A DNA stretch of 32,412 bases from Aquiluna sp. (GTDB lineage: Bacteria; Actinomycetota; Actinomycetes; Actinomycetales; Microbacteriaceae): the NCBI GenBank assembly GCA_017854485.1, contig JAFMHN010000013.1, forward strand, positions 1 through 32,412, in the 5' to 3' direction. Both the position numbers and the translations under genes were made by a program. This document shows positions 8,344 to 14,655 of this stretch, in pieces; positions within the stretch are counted from its first letter, which is position 1; the number at the start of each line of letters is the position of its first letter. A model generated the notes under the pieces. It was not told the origin of the DNA. It made no database searches and saw only the letters and a list, made by a program, of their open reading frames with translations.

Positions 8344-9228
8344 ATGTCACAACTAAAACTTTGGGTCGAGGGCGCCAGAATCAGAACCCTGCCGCTTGCG
8401 CTCGCGCCGGTTTTTCTGGGCAGTGCAACAGCCTATTCACTTGATGCATTCAATCTTCCGTTAGCTGTTTTGGCCCTGCTGGTTTCGCTGTTGCTCCAAA
8501 TTGGCGTCAACTACGCAAATGACTACTCCGATGGAATACGTGGAACGGACGCAAACAGGGTCGGCCCACTTCGGCTGACCGGTTCTGGATCCGCTAAGCC
8601 AAGAGCCGTGAAAAATGCTGCCTTTATTAGTTTTGGGCTCGCTGCGCTGGCCGGATTGACAATCATTTTGATAACTAACCAGTGGTGGTTGATAGCCCTA
8701 GGGCTAGCGGCAATCATTGCTGCCTGGTTCTACACCGGTGGCAAAAACCCATACGGCTATGCCGGGCTCGGAGAGCTGGCAGTGTTCGTGTTCTTTGGTT
8801 TGGTTGCGACGGTCGGAACAAACTTCATTCAGACTGGATTTATTGACCCACTGTCGGTGTTACTGGGTGGTTGCTTCGGTTTATATGCATCAGCAGTTTT
8901 GATGGTCAACAACATTCGCGACATCGCCACCGATAAGGAATCTGGCAAAAACACGATTGCGGTCAGGCTTGGAGCAAAGCTTTCACGCGGATTGTTTATT
9001 TGGATGCTTTGGATTCCGGTGCTGATCAATGTCTTGTTGGTTCCGATATATCCGGCCACCATCATGGGCTTTTTGAACCTGCTGTTGGTATTACCAGCGA
9101 CCCTGATAGCTCTTGATGGCAAGGGAGCCAAGGAGCTAATTACCGCCCTGAAGCTAGCCAGCTTTGCCGGACTAGGATTTGGGGTTTTGGTCGGGCTCGG
9201 TGTCGGACTGGTCAGCTTCAGTATTTGA
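8344..9228 (+). CDS. menA: 1,4-Dihydroxy-2-naphthoate polyprenyltransferase
   Basis: 294 residues, UbiA superfamily, with eight to nine predicted membrane segments. It attaches the polyprenyl chain to DHNA in the membrane, giving demethylmenaquinone. Both aspartate-rich prenyl-diphosphate sites are visible: NYANDYSDGIRGTD (56-69) and NNIRDIATDKESGK (189-202). The adjacent GPLRLTGSG stretch is typical of MenA. Ten bases separate it from menE, and it probably has its own leaderless promoter. Its last 57 bases overlap the convergent DUF4229 gene. Confidence 0.95.
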   Translation: MSQLKLWVEGARIRTLPLALAPVFLGSATAYSLDAFNLPLAVLALLVSLLLQIGVNYANDYSDGIRGTDANRVGPLRLTGSGSAKPRAVKNAAFISFGLAALAGLTIILITNQWWLIALGLAAIIAAWFYTGGKNPYGYAGLGELAVFVFFGLVATVGTNFIQTGFIDPLSVLLGGCFGLYASAVLMVNNIRDIATDKESGKNTIAVRLGAKLSRGLFIWMLWIPVLINVLLVPIYPATIMGFLNLLLVLPATLIALDGKGAKELITALKLASFAGLGFGVLVGLGVGLVSFSI

Positions 9229-9483
9229 GTCGAGAATCTGATTCTCCAGGTCACTCTCAGCATCGTCGTAGCTGCCGGAGGTATTTCTTGCCAACTTATT
9301 GGCCACCGACTCACTCATTGCCTTGCGCTGGCGATCTAGAAACACCAAAGACAGAGCAAAAGACACTGCTGCGGCAATAATTGCGGCAAAAAATGGGTTG
9401 AAGTCTAGAAGTGCCAAGGCGAGGAAAACTCCGAAGAACAGGAGAAGCCTGAGAAGGGTGTAACTGATCCATGGGTTTTTCAC
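9172..9483 (-). CDS. DUF4229 family small membrane protein
   Basis: 103 residues. Two hydrophobic segments (about 8-24 and 30-48) are followed by a charged, acidic cytoplasmic-type tail rich in D, E, N and S. The N-terminal ISYTLLRLLLF and the FLDRQR just after the second segment fit DUF4229 proteins, which are commonly encoded near menaquinone genes in actinobacteria. The function is unknown. The GTG start at 9483-9481 has no Shine-Dalgarno but has TAAACT 6 bases upstream. The 3' 57 bases lie inside menA on the other strand, so the acidic tail is constrained by the MenA C-terminus. Confidence 0.8.
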   Translation of the reverse strand: MKNPWISYTLLRLLLFFGVFLALALLDFNPFFAAIIAAAVSFALSLVFLDRQRKAMSESVANKLARNTSGSYDDAESDLENQILDSNTEADQSDTEPDQNPKS

Positions 9484-9495
9484 GTCTTCAGTTTA
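9484..9495 (-). promoter_or_regulatory. DUF4229 gene leaderless -10 element
   Basis: TAAACT on the minus strand (9495-9490) is followed by GAAGAC and the GTG start. The slot for its -35 (17-base spacing) falls exactly on the -10 of the divergent PLDc_N gene. Confidence 0.45.
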
Positions 9496-9512
9496 GGCAC
9501 AGGTGTGTGAAC

Positions 9513-9524
9513 TAGGGTGGAGTT
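9513..9524 (+). promoter_or_regulatory. PLDc_N gene leaderless -10 element
   Basis: TAGGGT (9513-9518), then GGAGTT and the ATG at 9525. The purine run GGTGGAG is only 2 bases from the ATG, poor spacing for a Shine-Dalgarno, so the hexamer reading is preferred. Confidence 0.42.
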
Positions 9525-9830
9525 ATGACGAGAGTAGCCGTTGCAACATTTGGATTCCTGATTATCTGGGGGATCTTCACGACTGTTTTTGCCGCGAGTG
9601 CGGACAAGACCGAGGTTCGCCTGTTCCCGAAATGGCTGTGGGTAATCCTCTGTCTGCTTGTTCCTTTCTTCGGTGGCCTGCTCTACTTGATGGTCGGAAG
9701 ACCGCTGCCGGCTAATCCAGGGCCTCGTGGCGGCCAGTCGAGAATAATTGCGCCGGATGACGACCCAAATTTCTTGCGGGACATTCAGAAGTTTTTGCGT
9801 AAAAAAGACCAAGACGACAAAGACAAGTAA
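9525..9830 (+). CDS. PLDc_N-domain small membrane protein
   Basis: 101 residues. Two membrane segments (about 4-23 and 36-57) are followed by a cytoplasmic basic/acidic tail ending in KKDQDDKDK. The segment FPKWLWVILCLLVPFFGGLLY and the closing GRP match the phospholipase D N-terminal (PLDc_N) domain, but no PLD catalytic HKD domain is present. Such stand-alone proteins have no established function. Its stop (TAA 9828-9830) directly abuts the menD GTG start, so it is coupled to menD, and small membrane proteins also occur near men genes in other actinobacteria (from memory). A role in organising membrane menaquinone enzymes is only a guess. Confidence 0.8.
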   Translation: MTRVAVATFGFLIIWGIFTTVFAASADKTEVRLFPKWLWVILCLLVPFFGGLLYLMVGRPLPANPGPRGGQSRIIAPDDDPNFLRDIQKFLRKKDQDDKDK

Positions 9831-11366
9831 GTGATCAGTCCCTCTCAACAATTCGCCGCAACACTTATCGCCGAACTGGTCGCCAAGGGTGTTCGCAATT
9901 TCTACATTTCGCCAGGGGCAAGGTCACAGGCGCTTGCTATCGCAGTTGGTCAATTGGCTGGAGCTGGAAAGCTCTCGCTAACTGTTCGTCTTGATGAGCG
10001 ATCGCTGGCCTTCACCGCGTTGGGTAGGGCAATCGCAACTAAAGAACCGAGCGTTGTCATCACAACCTCAGGAACAGCTGTTGCCAACCTTCACCCAGCT
10101 GTTCTCGAAGCCCATCACAGCTCAGTGCCTTTGATTTTGCTGACTGCCGACAGGCCAAGCGAGCTTCGTGGGGTTGGAGCAAATCAAACCACCAACCAGG
10201 TTGGGATCTTCGCCAACTGCCTGCGCTCATTTGTTGATGTTCCAGCCGCCAGGCCATCCAGCATCCCGGATGCCGGGTCCTTGGCCTCAAATGCAATTGC
10301 CAATGCCATGGGCACCGCGAATCAAGCCGGCCCGGTCCAGCTCAACCTGCAGTTTGTGGAGCCATTGAGCTCGTCAGAACCCACCGCCAATTCCATACTG
10401 TCAGCACTTGCATCCACCCCACTTGCATCGGGCGTCGAGCACGAAGAATTACTGGAAATTGAAGTTGATGACCACACCGTTGTCATCGCGGGAGCAGATG
10501 CAGGAGCAGATGCGGTCAGGTTTGCCGAAGACGCAAAATTGCCACTGTTTGCAGAACCATCTTCCGGTTCCAGATACGGCTCAAGCGCGATCGTGAATTA
10601 TCAGGCTGGCCTGCTGGGCCCGCTGGCCAAGCAGGTTCGCAGAGTGGTCGTGTTTGGAAAGCCGACGCTCTCCAGGCCGATTATCGCCCTGATCAAAAAC
10701 AGCAGTGTCTATGTAGCCAAGTCAAGAAAGCACGGGAAGTTCGACGTTGGTCACAACACGATAGCCAGTGCTTGGCAACTGGAACCAAAGGGCGTTGCTT
10801 CGAGCTCCTGGCTTGAAAGCTGGAAAGAGGCGGCAGGCTCCAGCGATGCCCGCAGTGAATTTGTCGAAGCAGTCTGGGATGGCGCCGGTTCAGTGCCGCT
10901 TCTAATTGGGGCCAGCAACCTGATTCGCGTTGCAGACAGCTGCGTGAAGCCAGCCACAGTTCGCGCCTATTCCAATCGTGGTCTTTCTGGGATCGACGGC
11001 ACAGTCGCCACGGCAATTGGCATCGCTCAGGCAGGGGCGGGCGTCAGGGCCCTGATTGGAGATCTGACGCTGTTGCATGACATTGGTTCGCTGAACCTTT
11101 CGGGCCTCAGAAACCTGAACGTGCAGTTGATCGTTGGCAACGACTCCGGCGGTCAAATTTTTAGAAAACTTGAAGTCGCAAAAACAATTCAGGCGGATCT
11201 ATTTAGGCAGCTGTTTCTAACGCCTCAAACTGTGAACATCGAAACAGCAGCTTCGGCATTTGGCTGGAATTATGTCAAACCGGAATCTTTAGCAGAGCTT
11301 AGTGAGGCCATGAAGCTGGATGGTTTTGTGATTATCGATTATCAGTTGGATTCAGAAAACGCATAG
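9831..11366 (+). CDS. menD: 2-Succinyl-5-enolpyruvyl-6-hydroxy-3-cyclohexene-1-carboxylate synthase
   Basis: 511 residues, thiamine-diphosphate enzyme that condenses isochorismate with 2-oxoglutarate to make SEPHCHC. Motifs: SPGARS (27-32), catalytic glutamate E56 in LDERSLAFTALG, and the ThDP/Mg site GDLTLLHD (410-417) with NDSGGQIF (437-444). It is somewhat shorter than the roughly 550-residue enzymes of enterics and bacilli, with no obvious missing motif. The GTG start follows the PLDc_N stop with no gap. Its 3' end overlaps menF on the opposite strand by 25 bases, so the two enzymes acting on consecutive substrates are convergently transcribed. Confidence 0.95.
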   Translation: MISPSQQFAATLIAELVAKGVRNFYISPGARSQALAIAVGQLAGAGKLSLTVRLDERSLAFTALGRAIATKEPSVVITTSGTAVANLHPAVLEAHHSSVPLILLTADRPSELRGVGANQTTNQVGIFANCLRSFVDVPAARPSSIPDAGSLASNAIANAMGTANQAGPVQLNLQFVEPLSSSEPTANSILSALASTPLASGVEHEELLEIEVDDHTVVIAGADAGADAVRFAEDAKLPLFAEPSSGSRYGSSAIVNYQAGLLGPLAKQVRRVVVFGKPTLSRPIIALIKNSSVYVAKSRKHGKFDVGHNTIASAWQLEPKGVASSSWLESWKEAAGSSDARSEFVEAVWDGAGSVPLLIGASNLIRVADSCVKPATVRAYSNRGLSGIDGTVATAIGIAQAGAGVRALIGDLTLLHDIGSLNLSGLRNLNVQLIVGNDSGGQIFRKLEVAKTIQADLFRQLFLTPQTVNIETAASAFGWNYVKPESLAELSEAMKLDGFVIIDYQLDSENA

Positions 11367-12532
11367 CGAACGGCCTTGAACTTCAGTTCAGTCTCGGCCA
11401 ACTCCGCCTCAGGGTCACTCTCGGCGACTATGCCGCAGCCGGCAATCGCCCTGATCTGATCTTTTTCGATAATGCCACCGCGAAGAGCGATAGCTAGCTC
11501 TCCCGCACCATCGGAACTTAACCAGCCAACCGGTCCGGCATAGCCGGCTCGGTCGAATGGTTCTAACTGAGAAATCAGCTGCTCGGCCATGACCGTTGGC
11601 GTTCCGGCCACTGCCGCTGTTGGGTGGAGCTTCTCGATTACATCTAGCAGGCTGACATTGTCCCGAAGTCTGCCTGTCACATCTGTCGCCAAATGCCATA
11701 GGTCTGGCAGCGCGAGCGAAAAAGGCTCTGAGTCAGCCTCGACCTCTTCACAAAATGGCTCAAGAGCTTTCACCATTGAGTTCACGGCATAGTCGTGCTC
11801 GTGTCGGTTTTTTTGAGAGTGCGCGAGCCCATCCGCAATCGCCCTATCAACATCGGGATCAGTTCCGCGCCCGGCGGTTCCAGCCAAGACTCTGGCTGAT
11901 ACTTCGCCGGCGTCAGCTCTAAGTAGCAGCTCCGGGGATGCGCCGAAGACGTTGCCAATTTGATAGGTCCAACACTTTGGATACTTCTCGTGAAGGCGAG
12001 TCAGTGCCCGAGACAAATCAGGTGCCGCCTTGATGGGCATGACTAGGTCTCTGCCCAGAACCACCTTTTCCAGCTGGGTGCTGTTGATTGCCCTGATGCC
12101 GGCTGCGACTGCAGTCTTGAAATCCTCCGCCGAAACCACACCTTCACTAAATATGCCCTCTGGGCTGAGCCTTGGTTGTCCGGAACTCTCTGCATCAACG
12201 ACAACCTCGAAAGCCACCCCTTCACGGTAAACCCGGGTGACCGCTGGAACGTAGAGCAGGCTGGGGGCGGCACTTGATTCAGAAAAAGTGATCGATGTCA
12301 GGGCGATTAGGCCGGTGTTGGCGAGTCCCGACTGGTTATCTATCTCGGCGGTGCGGATGAGCTCTTGCCACATTTTGGACAGCTCATAAATTCTATTTGG
12401 ACCAGTTGCTTCAAAGCTGATCGCCTTTCCGGTGCCAATAATCTGCTGGCCATCCCTGAGAAAGACTGAGGAGCCAGAAATGTCTAAAACCTCGGCAGGA
12501 GGAATTCGGCGTATTACTGCCTTGATTGCCAT
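11342..12532 (-). CDS. menF: Isochorismate synthase
   Basis: 396 residues from the ATG at 12532-12530, chorismate-binding superfamily. It converts chorismate to isochorismate, the first committed step towards menaquinone (or a salicylate siderophore; no such genes are nearby). Motifs: LEKVVLGR with general base K156, LAGTAGRGTD (216-225), HPTAAVAGTP, YAGPVGW and AGCGIVAESDPEAELAETELK. A TTG at 12550 would add six residues, but the ATG is preceded by AAAGGGCCCA, a usable Shine-Dalgarno, and lies a sensible distance behind a TATAAT at 12565-12560. It overlaps menD by 25 bases at the 3' ends. Confidence 0.93.
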   Translation of the reverse strand: MAIKAVIRRIPPAEVLDISGSSVFLRDGQQIIGTGKAISFEATGPNRIYELSKMWQELIRTAEIDNQSGLANTGLIALTSITFSESSAAPSLLYVPAVTRVYREGVAFEVVVDAESSGQPRLSPEGIFSEGVVSAEDFKTAVAAGIRAINSTQLEKVVLGRDLVMPIKAAPDLSRALTRLHEKYPKCWTYQIGNVFGASPELLLRADAGEVSARVLAGTAGRGTDPDVDRAIADGLAHSQKNRHEHDYAVNSMVKALEPFCEEVEADSEPFSLALPDLWHLATDVTGRLRDNVSLLDVIEKLHPTAAVAGTPTVMAEQLISQLEPFDRAGYAGPVGWLSSDGAGELAIALRGGIIEKDQIRAIAGCGIVAESDPEAELAETELKFKAVRYAFSESN

Positions 12533-12559
12533 TGGGCCCTTTGCTAACAATTCACTGTG

Positions 12560-12565
12560 ATTATA
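12560..12565 (-). promoter_or_regulatory. menF -10 element (TATAAT)
   Basis: A perfect TATAAT on the minus strand, 27 bases before the menF ATG, predicts a leader of about 20 bases that includes the Shine-Dalgarno. The -35 region is not consensus and lies inside the palindrome at 12580-12596. Confidence 0.55.
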
Positions 12566-12579
12566 TGAACCGGAGGTGC

Positions 12580-12596
12580 GAAGAAATGATTTCTTC
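12580..12596. promoter_or_regulatory. 17-base palindrome between menF and the 105-residue membrane protein gene
   Basis: GAAGAAATGATTTCTTC is a perfect inverted repeat with 8-base arms around one central G. It covers the expected -35 region of the menF promoter and lies about 36 bases before the divergent GTG at 12632. It looks like the operator of a dimeric regulator; which one is unknown. Confidence 0.45.
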
Positions 12597-12631
12597 CATA
12601 TCCTGAACAGAAGTCTAAGTGAGGTGACGGT

Positions 12632-12949
12632 GTGATTCTGAAGATGGCTGCTTTTACGCTATTGGCGACACCGCTGCCCGTTTTTGGACTGCAAGCCGAG
12701 GGCGACGACCTGGAGCTTGATCAGGACTCTCACATCCAACAGGTGATTCCACCAGCAATGGTTAATGATCAGGTTGACCCGCTTGGCACACTGCCGGTTG
12801 ATTTTGCCAACGTGGAAATCACAATGCTGACTCCGGCGGACAAGTTTGTGTCGGCAACCACGCCGCTCGCGGTTGGGCTAATGCTGGGGACAGTCTCGCT
12901 GGTGGTCTACACCCTGGTGAGTCAAAGTAACCCTCGCGCTCGCGATTAG
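12632..12949 (+). CDS. Small membrane protein of unknown function between menF and menG
   Basis: 105 residues, not recognised. An N-terminal hydrophobic stretch (about 1-20) could be a signal or anchor. Residues about 21-75 are polar and acidic, predicted outside, and a C-terminal membrane segment lies at about 77-96, followed by the short basic tail SNPRARD. It has no cysteine, no lipobox and no catalytic motif. The GTG start is supported by GAGGTGA 5 bases upstream; an ATG at 12644 is the alternative. Its TAG stop forms the beginning of the -10-like hexamer before menG, 9 bases away. The reading frame is real by context: it fills the gap exactly, carries a Shine-Dalgarno and has coding-like composition. 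A function in quinone metabolism would rest on position alone. Confidence 0.7.
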   Translation: MILKMAAFTLLATPLPVFGLQAEGDDLELDQDSHIQQVIPPAMVNDQVDPLGTLPVDFANVEITMLTPADKFVSATTPLAVGLMLGTVSLVVYTLVSQSNPRARD

Positions 12950-12958
12950 ACTTATCCG
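12947..12958 (+). promoter_or_regulatory. menG leaderless -10 element on the upstream stop codon
   Basis: TAGACT (12947-12952), beginning with the stop of the 105-residue gene, is followed by TATCCG and the menG GTG. No Shine-Dalgarno precedes menG. Confidence 0.42.
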
Positions 12959-13651
12959 GTGACTAAAGCCGACCTAAATAAATCTCCCGAGCAAGTTTCC
13001 AAGATGTTCGATGAGGTCGCCCACGCCTACGACAAGACCAATGACCTGCTCTCTTTCGGGCAAGCTCGGCTTTGGCGGAGGGCGCTAACTCAAAAGGTTG
13101 ATGCCAAATCTGGCGAGCGGATTTTGGACATTGCTGCGGGAACCGGCACCAGCTCCATGGCCTTAAGGTCAGACGGCGTCGAGGTTGTGGCGGCCGATTT
13201 CTCCAAGGGAATGCTTGCCGAGGGCAAGAAGCGTTACCCCGAACTCGAGTTTGTGTTTGCCGATGCAATGAATTTGCCATTCAAGGACAACGAGTTTGAC
13301 GTTGTCACCATGTCGTTTGGTTTGAGAAACGTGCAGGACCGAATGAAGGCACTTCGAGAGTTTTTGAGAGTGCTAAAGCCAGGCGGGCGCCTAGTGATTT
13401 GCGAGTTCTCGCATGTGAAGGGGTTACTGGGAATCGGCTATCGTGCTTATCTCAAGTTGCTGTTGCCGCTAGTAAGTAGGTTGCTAAGTAAAAACCCGGC
13501 CGCATACAGCTACCTTTCTGAGTCAATTGCAGCCTGGCCAGATCAGGCAGAACTTGCTAAAGACATCACCGCTGCCGGCTTCGCGAAGACCAAATGGAAG
13601 AATTTGAGCTTTGGTGTGGTTGCTATTCATTCTGCAATTAGGGAGAAATGA
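12959..13651 (+). CDS. menG: Demethylmenaquinone methyltransferase
   Basis: 230 residues, UbiE/MenG family. It performs the last step of menaquinone synthesis, the SAM-dependent C-methylation of the naphthoquinone ring. Family signatures: MFDEVAHAYDKTNDLLSFGQ near the N-terminus, SAM motif I DIAAGTGTSS (about 57-66), SFGLRN (119-124) and LRVLKPGGRLVICEFS. The GTG start lacks a Shine-Dalgarno and has TAGACT 6 bases upstream. The stop overlaps the prenyl synthase ATG (ATGA), coupling quinone head methylation with tail synthesis. Confidence 0.95.
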   Translation: MTKADLNKSPEQVSKMFDEVAHAYDKTNDLLSFGQARLWRRALTQKVDAKSGERILDIAAGTGTSSMALRSDGVEVVAADFSKGMLAEGKKRYPELEFVFADAMNLPFKDNEFDVVTMSFGLRNVQDRMKALREFLRVLKPGGRLVICEFSHVKGLLGIGYRAYLKLLLPLVSRLLSKNPAAYSYLSESIAAWPDQAELAKDITAAGFAKTKWKNLSFGVVAIHSAIREK

Positions 13652-14646
13652 AGATAGCGCTACCGAGCCAGCTGCGACTGGTAACAGACAAGGCTCTGCT
13701 GTCAGATCTTGAAAACTCACTCGAAAAAGTTGAGCTCCGGCTAGCTGAAGCAACCAGCCAGGCCGAAAAGCTGGTTGACACAATGGCCTCACACTTGGCC
13801 AGAGCCGGGGGCAAGCGGCTTCGCCCAGTGCTCACGCTGCTGACTTCGCACCTTGGAACTCCGGGTAATGAGGATGTGTTGGATGCCGCAGTGGTGATGG
13901 AGATCACTCACCTTGCAACCCTGTACCACGACGACGTTATGGACCAGGCTGACTCTAGGCGTGGGGTAGCGACCGCCCACATGGTTTGGGGTAACAACGT
14001 GGCGATTTTGACCGGGGACCTGCTTTTTGCAAGGGCATCAAACCTTGTGTCAGGACTTGGCCAGGAAGCACTTCAATTGCAGGCGCAGGTGTTTGAGCAG
14101 TTGGTTCTGGGCCAGCTCCATGAAACTATTGGCCCCCAGGACGGGGAAGACGCGCTTGAGCACTACATCCAGGTCTTAAGGGATAAGACCGGATCACTAA
14201 TCGCGCTTTCGGCTCAGCTGGGCGCGATGCTTTCTGGTGCCAGTGAGAGCTACCAGAGGCCGCTGAAGGAGTTTGGCGAAAGTATCGGGGTTGCGTTCCA
14301 GCTTGTTGACGACATCATCGACATTCAGTCAACGAAGTCGCAGAGCGGAAAGATCGCCGGAACCGACCTCCTGGCTGGTGTGCCAACGCTTCCAGTGCTG
14401 CTGCTAGCAGATCATCAAGACTCGGCCTCCAAGCAGCTGCTGGTGGATATCACAGAGCACCTCGACGAGTCCACACTGCCAGAAATTTTGGTCCGGCTGC
14501 GCGCACATCAGGTGATGGAGCAGGCACGGCTAGAGACCTTGCGCTGGGCGGATAAAGCCATCGACGCACTCTCCGACCTTCCAGACAGTAGAGTACGTAA
14601 GGCCCTTGAAGCTTTTGCTCGGGCCGTAGTTGATCGAAAAGGCTAG
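13648..14646 (+). CDS. Polyprenyl diphosphate synthase (menaquinone side chain)
   Basis: 332 residues, trans-isoprenyl diphosphate synthase. It builds the all-trans prenyl diphosphate used by MenA. Motifs: GGKRLRP (54-60), first aspartate-rich motif D95-D-V-M-D99 (LYHDDVMDQADSRRG) and second D221-D-I-I-D225. Absence of bulky aromatic residues four and five positions before the first motif (ATLYHDD) fits a long-chain enzyme; exact chain length (C35-C45) cannot be read. The ATG overlaps the menG stop. Fitting names would be heptaprenyl or octaprenyl diphosphate synthase. Confidence 0.92.
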   Translation: MKIALPSQLRLVTDKALLSDLENSLEKVELRLAEATSQAEKLVDTMASHLARAGGKRLRPVLTLLTSHLGTPGNEDVLDAAVVMEITHLATLYHDDVMDQADSRRGVATAHMVWGNNVAILTGDLLFARASNLVSGLGQEALQLQAQVFEQLVLGQLHETIGPQDGEDALEHYIQVLRDKTGSLIALSAQLGAMLSGASESYQRPLKEFGESIGVAFQLVDDIIDIQSTKSQSGKIAGTDLLAGVPTLPVLLLADHQDSASKQLLVDITEHLDESTLPEILVRLRAHQVMEQARLETLRWADKAIDALSDLPDSRVRKALEAFARAVVDRKG

Positions 14647-14655
14647 AGGAAACAC

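Noticed and set aside
12533-12550. TTG start six codons upstream for menF
   Set aside because: It is 9 bases behind the TATAAT and has no Shine-Dalgarno, whereas the ATG at 12532 has AAAGGG well placed.
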